DNA from: Deltaproteobacteria bacterium
GTDB taxonomy: Bacteria > Desulfobacterota > Desulfobacteria > Desulfobacterales > Desulfobacteraceae
Assembly (NCBI GenBank): GCA_027858995.1
Contig: JAQIBP010000088.1
Span: 1 to 64,000, forward strand
Direction of reading: 5' to 3'
Length of the DNA: 64,000 bases
Translations under genes and position numbers: made by a program
In this document: positions 34,396 through 43,569 of the stretch, piece by piece
Numbering within the stretch: position 1 is the stretch's first letter
Layout: each line of letters begins with the position of its first letter
Notes under the pieces: generated by a model
What the model saw: only the letters and a program-made list of their open reading frames with translations
The model's database searches: none
Told to the model about the DNA's origin: nothing

Positions 34396-35562
34396 ATGGA
34401 TAAAACAACCCGGTCAGAGAGTAAAATCTCAACTCCAGGTGTCAGTTTGATGTCTTCCATGGAAGAAGTTTCTTTAAGTTGCTCCACACAACCCTCAGAC
34501 CCGAAAGCAGTCTATGAAAAGCCCGGGTACAAATTGTGTTCCTATGTGGACAGATTTATTAAAACCGATGCAGGGTTTATACCAGTCATAAAATCAGAGC
34601 TTGGAAAAGATGACCTTTTTTCAACCTTTTATGTCAGATGCGGCATCAGGCGATATAAATATACAGTGACTCCAGGGTTTTATGGTATTGGTACACCAGA
34701 CAAAAACAGTGAGGTACTTGTTACAGCGAATTTCAAATTAACATTTGATCATTTGAGAAAGGAACTTAATGGTGTCAATGCCTGGATTCTGGTTCTGGAT
34801 ACAAAAGGTGTAAATGTATGGTGCGCTGCAGGCAAGGGCACTTTTTCAACCATGGAGCTTGTAAAAAGAGTGAAGGAATGCTCACTTGAAAAAGTCGTTG
34901 ATCACAAACGTGTCATTGTTCCTCAGCTGGGTGCCACTGGGGTGTCTGCAAGAGATGTAAAAAAACAGTCCGGTTTCAGAGTCATTTATGGTCCTGTCCG
35001 TGCCAATGATATCCCCGCTTTTCTAAAAAACAATAAAAAAGCTGATAAAAAGATGAGGCAGGCAACCTTTACAATTTATGAAAGATTTATTTTAATACCA
35101 GTTGAAATTCAAACCATACTGAAACCAGCTTTTATTACTGCACTTGTGCTCTTAATCATTGCAGGCATAGGCCCTGGAATTTTCTCTTTTTCACAAATAT
35201 GGGAAAGAGTTATGATATCAATACTGGCACTTGTTTCAGGTATCTTATCCGGTGCTTTTCTAACTCCACTACTGCTGCCTTTTATCCCGCCCAGGGAATT
35301 TGCCTTTAAGGGAATTATTGTTGGAAGCATTTTTTCCATCCTCTTTTTAATTGCAGTTTCTTCTTTAATTAATGGCATAGCAGGCTTTCTGGCACTATTC
35401 TTATTCAGTGTCACTATCAGCTCTTTTCTTGCCATGAATTTTACAGGAACAACACCTTTTACTTCTCCCTCGGGTGTTGAAAAAGAGATGAAACGTTACA
35501 TTCCTGCCCAGCTTGGAGCTTTGGTAATTTCATCGGGGCTTTGGATATACTCTGCGTTTTAA
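34396..35562 (+). CDS. hgcA: Mercury-methylation corrinoid protein HgcA
   Basis: The 388-residue protein has the diagnostic HgcA cap-helix motif N140-V-W-C143-A-A-G-K-G, in which Cys143 is the expected cobalt ligand of the corrinoid. Five TM helices occupy about residues 235-388 (for example AFITALVLLIIAGIG, VMISILALVSGILSG). HgcA transfers a methyl group to Hg(II) together with HgcB. AAGGA lies 8 bases before the ATG. The hgcB gene starts 16 bp downstream. Confidence 0.95.
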   Translation: MDKTTRSESKISTPGVSLMSSMEEVSLSCSTQPSDPKAVYEKPGYKLCSYVDRFIKTDAGFIPVIKSELGKDDLFSTFYVRCGIRRYKYTVTPGFYGIGTPDKNSEVLVTANFKLTFDHLRKELNGVNAWILVLDTKGVNVWCAAGKGTFSTMELVKRVKECSLEKVVDHKRVIVPQLGATGVSARDVKKQSGFRVIYGPVRANDIPAFLKNNKKADKKMRQATFTIYERFILIPVEIQTILKPAFITALVLLIIAGIGPGIFSFSQIWERVMISILALVSGILSGAFLTPLLLPFIPPREFAFKGIIVGSIFSILFLIAVSSLINGIAGFLALFLFSVTISSFLAMNFTGTTPFTSPSGVEKEMKRYIPAQLGALVISSGLWIYSAF

Positions 35563-35578
35563 TTTAAAGGATTTACAC

Positions 35579-35875
35579 ATGGAAGATTTGAAACTAAGAC
35601 ATCTTGAAGACGTATCAACTCTGGCGCTTGACAAAGAACAATGTATTGGCTGCAGCCTGTGTACAGAAGTCTGCCCCCAGGCAGTTTTTGAAATGCAAGA
35701 CAATAAAGCTGATATTGTTGATTTCAATGCTTGTATGGAGTGTGGTGCCTGTGTTCAAAATTGTCCGTCAAAGGCAATATCTGTCAGTCCAGGAGTTGGC
35801 TGAGCATCCTATATTATCCAGGTCTGGATAAAAGGAAAAGAGAATGCTTCCTGTGGTGATGGCGGGTGCTGCTGA
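35579..35875 (+). CDS. hgcB: HgcB 2[4Fe-4S] ferredoxin, probable selenoprotein (in-frame UGA)
   Basis: Residues 1-74 hold two [4Fe-4S] motifs, CIGCSLCTEVCP (Cys22/25/28/32) and the HgcB-type CMECGACVQNCP (Cys52/55/58/62), then AISVSPGVG. Codon 75 is TGA (35801-35803). HgcB proteins have Cys here as I recall the family (GVGCA). The frame continues 23 codons, ASYIIQVWIKGKENASCGDG then G-C-C, ending with the vicinal Cys pair at the C-terminus that is known for HgcB, and stops at TGA 35873-35875. I therefore annotate 98 residues with Sec75. If the UGA is only a stop, the product would be 74 residues and lack the C-terminal Cys. HgcB reduces the HgcA corrinoid and may bind Hg. Confidence 0.85.
35801..35831 (+). 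promoter_or_regulatory. Bacterial SECIS-like element in hgcB
   Basis: The UGA at 35801 is followed after 16 nt by the loop AGGUCU (35820-35825), held by a 6-bp stem TTATCC (35814-35819) and GGATAA (35826-35831). The loop is the same as the E. coli fdhF SECIS loop as I remember it, where the spacing is 17 nt including a bulged U. No bulged U is visible here. This hairpin would recruit SelB for Sec insertion. Confidence 0.72.
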
Positions 35876-35907
35876 TTTGTTGTAATATTTGAGATATAGT
35901 TTAAAAA

Positions 35908-36345
35908 ATGGGTAATAAATTAAAGATATTGTTTCTGTGTACAGGCAACTCATGCAGAAGCCAGATGGCAGAAGGGTGGACAAGACATTTAAAAGATAAT
36001 ATTATTGATGCTTTTTCAGCAGGAATTGAAACCCATGGATTAAATCCCCATGCAGTCACAGCCATGGCAGAAGCCGGGGTGAACATATCAAGACAAAAAT
36101 CCAAATTGTTAGATGAACTGCAGCATAATGCATTTGATTATGTCATCACAGTGTGCAGCCATGCCCATGAAAAATGTCCCTTGTTTCCCGGCACAGATAG
36201 AATTATTCATGCTGGATTTGATGATCCCCCAAAAATGGCAAAGCTGTTTAATAATCCAGAACAAAAATTAGATTGCTACAGAAAAATCAGGGATGAAATC
36301 AGGAATTTTGTAATGAATTTACCTGAAAATTTAACAAAACAGTAA
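35908..36345 (+). CDS. arsC: Arsenate reductase, LMW-phosphatase (thioredoxin-coupled) type
   Basis: The 145-residue protein has the P-loop FLCTGNSCRSQMAEGW and the later FDYVITVCSHAHEKCP with the two redox Cys. This matches ArsC of the low-molecular-weight phosphatase family that reduces arsenate to arsenite via Cys cascade and thioredoxin. It starts 32 bp after hgcB; arsenic genes are often near hgcAB. No ArsR or ArsB is adjacent. tilS follows after 4 bp. Confidence 0.88.
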   Translation: MGNKLKILFLCTGNSCRSQMAEGWTRHLKDNIIDAFSAGIETHGLNPHAVTAMAEAGVNISRQKSKLLDELQHNAFDYVITVCSHAHEKCPLFPGTDRIIHAGFDDPPKMAKLFNNPEQKLDCYRKIRDEIRNFVMNLPENLTKQ

Positions 36346-36349
36346 AAAT

Positions 36350-37462
36350 ATGAAAGTAGATACAACATTTAACTCTAATTATTTAAACTCTTCTAAAGAT
36401 ACTTTTTTCTTTAAAACTATTACCAGTACAATCGATGATTTTTCCATGATTAAGAATAGAGATATGGTTCTTGCAGCAGTATCAGGAGGGTCTGACTCTA
36501 TTTCCCTGATTCTTTCCCTGCTGGTCTTAAAAGATAAATATAGAATCAAGGTTGGTATTGCACACCTTAACCACATGCTAAGAGGGGAAGAATCATTAAG
36601 AGATGAAGCCTTTGTTGAAAAATTTGCCAAAAAACTGACACTGCCTTTTTTTTGCAGGCAAGTTGATGTAAAAGGCCATGCAAAAAAACAGGGGTTGTCC
36701 ATTGAAGAGGCCGGACGGGAACTTCGTTATGATTTTTTCCAACACCTGGCAGATAAGCATGGATATACAAAAATTGCCACAGGTCACAACAAAGAGGATA
36801 ATGCTGAACTTGTCTTGATGAATCTTTTAAGGGGGGCAGGACCAAAAGGACTTTCAGGAATCCCGCCCATAAGAGACGACATTTACATCAGACCTATGAT
36901 CAGAATATCAAAAAAAGAGATACTCGGTTTTTTAAAATCCAGAAACCAGAAATTTATGTTTGATTCTTCAAATGATGACATTGCCTATCTAAGAAACAGA
37001 ATCAGATGCAAACTGCTGCCATACCTCCAATCTGAGTTCAACCCTGAAATTATTGATGCCCTGGACAGACTAAGCAATATATTAAAAATCGAAGAGGATT
37101 ATTTTGATAATGAAACCCAAAAGGCGTTTAAATTTTGTCTGCTTAAAACTGATACTTCATCTGTTGCATTTTCAAAAAAAAAACTGTCTGATTTTCATCC
37201 AGCCATTTTAAACAGGGTATTAAGAAAAGCCATTAAAAAAATTAAAAAAAATTTAAACCGTATTACTCTTGGTCATATAAATGACATTGTCCATTTTTCT
37301 TTTACTTCTCTTTCCGGCTCCAGTCTTGATTTACCCGACCGAATAAGAGTTTACAAAGACAATGATACTATTATTTTTAAAAAAGAGAAAAAACCTCTGC
37401 GGGAAATCGGCAAAAAAGATAAACAGAGTGGAGATGACAATATTTTTTTTGACCTACCTTAA
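36350..37462 (+). CDS. tilS: tRNA(Ile)-lysidine synthetase TilS
   Basis: The 370-residue protein has the PP-loop motif AAVSGGSDSISL, then AHLNHMLRGEES, ATGHNKEDNAE and RPMIRISKKEIL. TilS converts the C34 of tRNA-Ile(CAU) to lysidine so that AUA is read. The start at 36350 gives a 36-residue N-terminal extension without a ribosome-binding site; ATG 36464 is an alternative closer to the family start. The C-terminal part is shorter and more basic than in E. coli. ftsH follows, a common pairing. Confidence 0.88.
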   Translation: MKVDTTFNSNYLNSSKDTFFFKTITSTIDDFSMIKNRDMVLAAVSGGSDSISLILSLLVLKDKYRIKVGIAHLNHMLRGEESLRDEAFVEKFAKKLTLPFFCRQVDVKGHAKKQGLSIEEAGRELRYDFFQHLADKHGYTKIATGHNKEDNAELVLMNLLRGAGPKGLSGIPPIRDDIYIRPMIRISKKEILGFLKSRNQKFMFDSSNDDIAYLRNRIRCKLLPYLQSEFNPEIIDALDRLSNILKIEEDYFDNETQKAFKFCLLKTDTSSVAFSKKKLSDFHPAILNRVLRKAIKKIKKNLNRITLGHINDIVHFSFTSLSGSSLDLPDRIRVYKDNDTIIFKKEKKPLREIGKKDKQSGDDNIFFDLP

Positions 37463-37586
37463 GTTTTTCTTGTATATTCATATTTCATGTTTAATATAAA
37501 GAGGTATCTGAATGTTTGATATAACGATCACCCTGGAATGGGTTATATGAGAATAACAACTTTAATTAAAAAAGAGAGGAATTTCC

Positions 37587-39554
37587 TTGAATCATTTTTA
37601 TAAAAATATTTCTTTGTGGCTGGTAATTATTCTGATGATGGTCATGCTTTACAATATCTTTAATCAGCAGCAGCAGGCAGGACAGGTAGATATAGGATAT
37701 TCCCAGTTCCTTGCAATGGTTGAAGAAGGGCGTATTCAAAGCGTTGTGATCCAGGGACAGGATCTCTTTTTAACCGATGGAAAAGGTGCCAGGTATAAAT
37801 GTTTTGCCCCGGAAGATGGAGAACTTATAACTTTTCTGCGCACCAACGGAGTCACCATAAAAGCCAAACCTCCGTCTGAAAATTCCTGGTTCATGTCCAT
37901 TATTATCTCCTGGCTACCCATGATTGTTCTAATTGGTGTGTGGATCTTTTTCATGCGCCAGATGCAGGGAGGAGCCGGCGGCGGCAAGGCCTTATCTTTT
38001 GGGAAAAGCCGTGCAAGGCTGTTGGATGAAAAGGGGGAAAAAGTCACCTTTGATAATGTCGAAGGTATTGATGAAGCCAAAGAGGAGTTAACCGAAATTG
38101 TTGATTTTCTGAAAAATCCAAAAAAATATACCCGCCTTGGAGGTCGTATCCCTAAAGGTGTATTGCTGCTTGGAAATCCGGGCACAGGGAAAACACTTCT
38201 TTCAAGAGCTGTTGCAGGAGAAGCAGGAGTACCGTTTTTTACCATCAGCGGGTCTGACTTTGTTGAAATGTTTGTTGGAGTTGGTGCTTCAAGGGTAAGA
38301 GATCTCTTTGCCCAGGGGAAAAAAAATGCTCCCTGTATTATATTTATTGATGAAATTGATGCAGTTGGGCGGCAGAGAGGTGCAGGCCTTGGTGGAGGAC
38401 ATGACGAGAGAGAACAAACCTTGAACCAGCTGCTTGTTGAGATGGACGGATTTGAATCCAATGAAGGAGTAATCCTCATGGCTGCCACAAACCGGCCAGA
38501 TGTATTAGACCCTGCTCTGCTCCGACCCGGGCGTTTTGACCGTCAGGTTATGGTGGATATGCCTGATATTAGAGGTCGTGAAGGTATTTTAAATGTGCAT
38601 ATGAAAAGAACTCCGCTGGACGACGATGTTGATCCTGTGGTTCTTGCAAAAGGAACTCCCGGATTTTCCGGAGCAGATCTTGAAAATCTCGTAAATGAAG
38701 CAGCTCTTCTTGCAGCCAAGAGGGATCATGAAAAACTGACCATGAAAGATTTTGAAGACTCAAAAGACAAAGTATACATGGGTCTTGAAAGAAAATCCAA
38801 GGTTATCAAGGAGGAAGAGAAAAAGACAACTGCTTACCATGAAGGCGGGCATGCTCTTGTGGCAAGACTCCTGCCAAATACCGATGCAGTCAACAAAATC
38901 ACCATTATCCCGAGAGGCAGGGCTGCCGGTGTAACCTGGTTCCTTCCGGAAGAGGGGGATTTTAAATACAAAGATCAGCTTGAAAATGAACTTGCCATTG
39001 CCTTTGGAGGCCGTGTTGCAGAAGAGATCATTTTCAAACGCATCAGCACAGGAGCCTCCAATGATATCAAGCAGGCCACTAAGCTTGCCAACAGTATGAT
39101 CAGGACATTTGGCATGAGCGACAATTTAGCTCCCCTCTCCTATGAAGACCATAATGACAATATTTTTATCGGTCGTGAAATGACCCAGGCCAAATCCTAT
39201 TCAGAAGAGACAGCCAGGCAGATCGATGCTGAAGTTGCTCTGATAATTAACCGGGCATACAAAACAGCGAAAAAAATCCTTGCAGCGAATATTGAACTGC
39301 TCCATGCATTAACTGATCTCTTAATTGAAAAAGAGACTGTTCTGGGAGCCGAACTTGATGATCTAATTGCATCCATAAAACCGGATTTTGATTTTTACGG
39401 GAAAAAAAATGTGAATAAAAAACCCAGAAAACCGGTTAAACCTGAAAATCGGACCAAATCAAAAGAGGCTGACACTGATAATATTGAAATTGTTGATGAA
39501 ACTGAAGATGATGGGAATGATGCTTCTAATGATAAGGAAGAGGGAGAACCTTAA
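37587..39554 (+). CDS. ftsH: ATP-dependent zinc metalloprotease FtsH
   Basis: The 655-residue protein has two TM segments ([40 protein letters not shown]), an AAA domain with Walker [13 protein letters not shown], Walker [12 protein letters not shown] and SRH region, and the protease motif [13 protein letters not shown] (HExxH variant H-E-G-G-H). It degrades misfolded membrane and regulatory proteins. The start is TTG with GAGAGGAA about 7 bases upstream. The tail is acidic (about 50 residues). It lies between tilS and folP. Confidence 0.95.
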   Translation: MNHFYKNISLWLVIILMMVMLYNIFNQQQQAGQVDIGYSQFLAMVEEGRIQSVVIQGQDLFLTDGKGARYKCFAPEDGELITFLRTNGVTIKAKPPSENSWFMSIIISWLPMIVLIGVWIFFMRQMQGGAGGGKALSFGKSRARLLDEKGEKVTFDNVEGIDEAKEELTEIVDFLKNPKKYTRLGGRIPKGVLLLGNPGTGKTLLSRAVAGEAGVPFFTISGSDFVEMFVGVGASRVRDLFAQGKKNAPCIIFIDEIDAVGRQRGAGLGGGHDEREQTLNQLLVEMDGFESNEGVILMAATNRPDVLDPALLRPGRFDRQVMVDMPDIRGREGILNVHMKRTPLDDDVDPVVLAKGTPGFSGADLENLVNEAALLAAKRDHEKLTMKDFEDSKDKVYMGLERKSKVIKEEEKKTTAYHEGGHALVARLLPNTDAVNKITIIPRGRAAGVTWFLPEEGDFKYKDQLENELAIAFGGRVAEEIIFKRISTGASNDIKQATKLANSMIRTFGMSDNLAPLSYEDHNDNIFIGREMTQAKSYSEETARQIDAEVALIINRAYKTAKKILAANIELLHALTDLLIEKETVLGAELDDLIASIKPDFDFYGKKNVNKKPRKPVKPENRTKSKEADTDNIEIVDETEDDGNDASNDKEEGEP

Positions 39555-39575
39555 AGTGTTTGACCGGAGCATATA

Positions 39576-40442
39576 ATGCAGACATTTACACTCGAATTTG
39601 ATAAATTCTGTCTGAAACTTGGGCCTGAAACCTGCATCATGGGAATTTTAAACGCTACACCAGACTCCTTTTCCGACGGTGGAAAATTCAACACCTTTGA
39701 TAAAGCAGTAAAACAGGGGATTAAACTTGTTGAGGATGGAGCCCATATACTTGATATTGGAGGAGAATCTTCAAAGCCGTTTGCAACACCGGTTTCAGAA
39801 CAGGAAGAGCTTGACAGAGTCATTCCTGTTATTGAAAAGCTGTCAAAAGAGATCACTGTTCCCATTTCCATTGATACAGTCAAATCCAAAGTTGCAAAAG
39901 AGGCGCTGAATGCAGGAGCTTCCATTATCAATGATATTTCTGCTTTTGAAAAAGATCCTGCCATGGCTGATCTTGCTGCCAGGAGAGGTGTGCCTGTTGT
40001 GCTAATGCATATGAAGGGGACTCCAAAAACAATGCAGCTTGATCCTGATTATGATGATTTAATGTTTGAAATTACAAACTATCTCCAATCACGGGCTGCA
40101 TATGCCATGCAAAAAGGTGTCCCAAAAAACAATATCATACTTGACCCGGGAATTGGTTTTGGAAAAACCATTGAACACAATCTGGTCATCATTAATCATC
40201 TTGAAAAAATTATGACTCTGGGTTTCCCTCTTCTCATGGGACCATCAAGAAAATCATTTATTCAAAATATTCTTACAGAAAAAAACAAGCTCCAGGTTGG
40301 GCCGGACAATATAAAGACAGAATACGGGACCCTGGCAGCTGTTGCAGCCTCTATACTGAATGGTGCTCATATTGTCAGAGTCCATGATGTTGCCAAGGTT
40401 AACTCTTTTGCCCATATAATAGATTCAATCAGGAATGCATAA
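39576..40442 (+). CDS. folP: Dihydropteroate synthase
   Basis: The 288-residue TIM-barrel enzyme has both DHPS signatures: MGILNATPDSFSDGG and GAHILDIGGESS, with ISIDTVKSKVAKEAL, LMHMKGTPKTMQ, ILDPGIGFGKTIEHNL and GPSRKSF. It condenses DHPP with p-aminobenzoate in folate synthesis. It follows ftsH after 21 bp. The usual next gene in this neighbourhood, diadenylate cyclase cdaA, is absent; a palindromic repeat takes the gap. Confidence 0.93.
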   Translation: MQTFTLEFDKFCLKLGPETCIMGILNATPDSFSDGGKFNTFDKAVKQGIKLVEDGAHILDIGGESSKPFATPVSEQEELDRVIPVIEKLSKEITVPISIDTVKSKVAKEALNAGASIINDISAFEKDPAMADLAARRGVPVVLMHMKGTPKTMQLDPDYDDLMFEITNYLQSRAAYAMQKGVPKNNIILDPGIGFGKTIEHNLVIINHLEKIMTLGFPLLMGPSRKSFIQNILTEKNKLQVGPDNIKTEYGTLAAVAASILNGAHIVRVHDVAKVNSFAHIIDSIRNA

Positions 40443-40452
40443 GATTGAAACC

Positions 40453-40582
40453 TTTGCATAATACCCACTTTTGCCCAATTGCCACGGAATATGAAAATGA
40501 TAATCCTCAAAATACTCAATGTATTCCTCCGGTTATAATTTTCATCTTCCTTGCACTAAAACAAAATTGAGCATTATGCAAA
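40453..40582 (+). repeat. Palindromic intergenic repeat, copy 3
   Basis: TTTGCATAAT (40453-40462) and ATTATGCAAA (40573-40582) are perfect outer arms. The inner arms GGAATATGAAAATGATAA and TTATAATTTTCATCTTCC differ at two positions. The loop reads ATCCTCAAAATACT...TGTATTCCTCCGGTT. The right arm contains the ATG of the ybbR-like gene. Confidence 0.8.
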
Positions 40583-41502
40583 AATCTCAGATTAAGCTTT
40601 TTTTAATCCTTGCTTCTCTCTTCTGTTTTTCAGGATGTTCATCAGAACCAGTTGAAACAGATCTGCTGCTTCCTGTTAATTTTTCAAATGTACCTGAAAA
40701 CATGATCTTAACCGGTTTCCATACAGATAAAATAGAAATCAGAATCCAGATTAATCCAAAACAGATGGAATTTATTAACAACCAAAATCTCAATTATTCT
40801 GTGGATTTATATACTGATCTTGAATTGGACCCGGCAGGCGCATCTGATTCCATTGAGCCTGGTGCATATTTAATTCCTTTGGAGAAAAACCGGATTCCCA
40901 TGGAGAGTGGTATGAAAATATTGAGCATTAAACCCTCTTATTTGAGTGTTCAACTTGAAAACAAAATAACAAAAACTTTTAAAGTGACCATACCATATAG
41001 GGGAAAACCTGCCAAAGGATATATTGCCTTAGAGCCTGCTGTTAACCCGTCACGTGTACAATTAACCGGTGCAGCTCCTCTGATTAACTCCATAAAGGAT
41101 GTAAAGACAATGCCTGTTGATCTGACAAATGCCAGGGAGAGTTTTAAAAAAAGGGTGCCTTTAAATCTTGATGATCCCACCATTGTTGCCTTATCAGGGC
41201 ATATTATCCTGGTAAATGTTCCAATTCACCAGCAGCTTGTTTCAAGGACAATAGAAGACATTCCCATTCAGGTACAAAATTGTCCTTACCTGGCAAATAT
41301 TGAACCTTCTCAGATCACTATTATTGTTAAAGGTCCTTTTGATACATTGGGTAATAAAGAAATTATAGATCAAATCTATTCATTTATTGATATGAAAGAT
41401 TTAAAACCCGGGGTGTATGCCCGCCATGCATATCTTAATATCCCTGTGGATTTGATAATGACAAATGCTGATCCACAGGTTTTTACCGTAAAAATAGAGT
41501 AG
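40576..41502 (+). CDS. ybbR: YbbR/CdaR-like lipoprotein
   Basis: The 308-residue protein begins with a lipoprotein signal (IKLFLILASLFCFSGC, Cys17 after S-G). It then has YbbR-type repeats such as ILSIKPSYLSVQLENKITKTFKVTIPYRGKPAKGY read in sequence order and a second IEPSQITIIVKGPF unit. CdaR proteins regulate the diadenylate cyclase CdaA. ATG 40576 lies inside the repeat's right arm; a longer frame from 40519 would translate the repeat. There is no good ribosome-binding site. Confidence 0.78.
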   Translation: MQKSQIKLFLILASLFCFSGCSSEPVETDLLLPVNFSNVPENMILTGFHTDKIEIRIQINPKQMEFINNQNLNYSVDLYTDLELDPAGASDSIEPGAYLIPLEKNRIPMESGMKILSIKPSYLSVQLENKITKTFKVTIPYRGKPAKGYIALEPAVNPSRVQLTGAAPLINSIKDVKTMPVDLTNARESFKKRVPLNLDDPTIVALSGHIILVNVPIHQQLVSRTIEDIPIQVQNCPYLANIEPSQITIIVKGPFDTLGNKEIIDQIYSFIDMKDLKPGVYARHAYLNIPVDLIMTNADPQVFTVKIE

Positions 41503-41515
41503 AGGAGAAAACTTT

Positions 41516-42292
41516 ATGCTTCTTGTGATTGATGTAGGAAATACTAATACAGTTATAGGTGTTTATGATGGTGATATCCTTGAACATGACTGGCGGATTC
41601 GGACAATCCGGGATACCACAGCTGATGAATTCAATGTCCTTGCCAACTCTCTTTTTGCAGATAAAGGCCTTGATCGCAAAAAAATAAAAAAAACTATTAT
41701 CTCCTCGGTTGTCCCTTCAGCAGCCCCAATTTTAAACAGATTCTGTGAAAAATACCTTAATTTAACTCCTGTATGGATAAATTCTGACTCTGTAAAAAAA
41801 CTAATGCCCATTCTCTATGATAACCCCAATGAAGTGGGAGCTGACCGGATTGTGAATGCAATTGCTGCTTACAGTCAATACAAAACTTCCCTGATCATTA
41901 TTGATTTTGGTACAGCCACAACCTTTGATGTTATTTCAAAAGAGGGGGAATATCTTGGAGGTGCCATTGCACCAGGTGTCATGATTTCTGCTGACGCTCT
42001 CTTCCAAAGGGCATCCAAACTTCCCAGGGTGGAAATATTCAAAGCACCGGATAGAGTCATTGGCAAAGATACCATTGAAAGTATCAAATCCGGAATTATT
42101 CATGGGAATGCAGCCATGGTGGACGGTATGGTGAAAAGAATAACAAAGGAGATGCATACAACACCAAAAGTTCTTGCCACAGGCGGTCTTGCCAAGCTAA
42201 TTGCAGGGGCTTCCAAAACCATAGAAAAAACAGAACAATCACTGACTCTGGATGGTTTGAAAATCATCAGTGATTTTATTGAAAAGGGTTAA
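41516..42292 (+). CDS. coaX: Type III pantothenate kinase
   Basis: The 258-residue protein has all CoaX motifs: LLVIDVGNTNTVIGVYDG (phosphate 1), EVGADRIVNAIAA, IDFGTATTFDVI (phosphate 2) and LGGAIAPGV. It phosphorylates pantothenate in CoA synthesis; this type is feedback-insensitive. GAGGAGAAAA precedes the ATG. It is 13 bp downstream of ybbR in the same operon. Confidence 0.93.
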   Translation: MLLVIDVGNTNTVIGVYDGDILEHDWRIRTIRDTTADEFNVLANSLFADKGLDRKKIKKTIISSVVPSAAPILNRFCEKYLNLTPVWINSDSVKKLMPILYDNPNEVGADRIVNAIAAYSQYKTSLIIIDFGTATTFDVISKEGEYLGGAIAPGVMISADALFQRASKLPRVEIFKAPDRVIGKDTIESIKSGIIHGNAAMVDGMVKRITKEMHTTPKVLATGGLAKLIAGASKTIEKTEQSLTLDGLKIISDFIEKG

Positions 42293-42330
42293 TTTAGAGT
42301 TGAGATTTGAGAGTTGAGATCCAGCAGGTT

Positions 42331-43569
42331 ATGAAAAATTGTATTTTAATTATATTTTTGATTTCTTTTTTCTGCTCCAATGCTTCTGCCCTTAAGCCGG
42401 AGGAGGTGCTTGTTGTTGCAAACCTGAATGCAGCAAAGAGTAAAGGACTTGCGAGATATTACATGAAACTAAGGCAGGTCCCAAAAAAAAATCTTGTTTT
42501 ACTCTTTATGACAGATAAAGAGACCTGCACCAGGGATGAATATTCTGAAAAGGCCATTCCACCCATAAGAAGATTCCTGGATAAAAACAATCATATAAGA
42601 GCTATTGTTACCATATTTGGGGTTCCTTTGCGAATCTCTTCTCCCGGCAGAACTAAATCTGAAGAGACAAAATTAGACCAGTTTGAAAAAGAGAGACAAA
42701 AAATAGAAAATCAACTGTTTCAGGATGAAACCATTGATAAACAACCCATTAAGGGAGAGTCAGAAAAATTATCAAAAATCAAAAAAACAATCTCTGACTA
42801 TAAAAAAACAATTGACAAAGTGGCCTCCTTTGATTCTGAATTGAGTCTTGTGAAAAAAGAGCATTATGATCTTAATATGTGGTTGCCAAATCCATATTAT
42901 ATAGGGTTTAGAAACCAGGATACTAAAATCAAACGTTCTGAAGTTTTAATGACAAGCAGGCTTGATGGTGCCAATGCAGAGATTGTAAAAAGAATTATCA
43001 ATGACTCTATTGAAGCTGAAAAAGAGGGTTTAAAAGGTTCAGCATATTTTGATGCCAGGTGGAAAGATCCGGGCAGCGAAAAAAAACTAAGCGGTTATGC
43101 TTTTTATGACAGATCCATCCATGGAGCATCACAGCTGCTTTTAAAAGATAACAGAATAAATGTTGTTCTTAATGATGAAAATGCTCTGTTTCAAAAAGAC
43201 CAATGCCCGGATGCTGCGCTTTACTGCGGCTGGTACAGCCTGGCAAAATATATTGATGCTTTTAAATGGACAAAAGGCTCTGTGGGATATCATATTGCAA
43301 GTGCAGAATGCACAACTTTAAAAAGAGAACAAAGTCAGGTCTGGTGTAAAAAAATGCTGGACAATGGAATTGCAGCAACCATAGGTCCTGTGGGAGAGCC
43401 CTATGTTCAGGCCTTTCCTGTACCTCGAATTTTCTTTAATTTTCTCACAGAGGGTTATCTAACTCTTGCAGAATCATATATAATAAGCCTGCCCTATCTT
43501 TCATGGAAAATGGTTCTTGTGGGAGATCCTTTATACAAACTGAACCTGGCTGGTTCATCAAAGCTGTAA
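42331..43569 (+). CDS. TIGR03790-family exported protein
   Basis: The 412-residue protein from ATG 42331 has a signal peptide (CILIIFLISFFCSNASA). The mature region contains EEVLVVANLNAAKSKGLARYYM, VPKKNLVLL, IRAIVTIFGVPLRI, then YFDARWKD and IAATIGPVGEPYVQAFP, which match the TIGR03790 family as I remember it. Its function is unknown. The in-frame TTG at 42307 is not preferred because it precedes the signal peptide. It seems to end the plus-strand operon. Confidence 0.75.
   Translation: MKNCILIIFLISFFCSNASALKPEEVLVVANLNAAKSKGLARYYMKLRQVPKKNLVLLFMTDKETCTRDEYSEKAIPPIRRFLDKNNHIRAIVTIFGVPLRISSPGRTKSEETKLDQFEKERQKIENQLFQDETIDKQPIKGESEKLSKIKKTISDYKKTIDKVASFDSELSLVKKEHYDLNMWLPNPYYIGFRNQDTKIKRSEVLMTSRLDGANAEIVKRIINDSIEAEKEGLKGSAYFDARWKDPGSEKKLSGYAFYDRSIHGASQLLLKDNRINVVLNDENALFQKDQCPDAALYCGWYSLAKYIDAFKWTKGSVGYHIASAECTTLKREQSQVWCKKMLDNGIAATIGPVGEPYVQAFPVPRIFFNFLTEGYLTLAESYIISLPYLSWKMVLVGDPLYKLNLAGSSKL

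Noticed and set aside
37736..38488. 250-codon minus-strand frame inside ftsH
   Set aside because: Shadow of the conserved FtsH AAA domain; no ribosome-binding site and no recognisable motif.
40519..40575. Upstream start for the YbbR-like protein
   Set aside because: It would translate the palindromic repeat and push the lipoprotein signal 19 residues inward.
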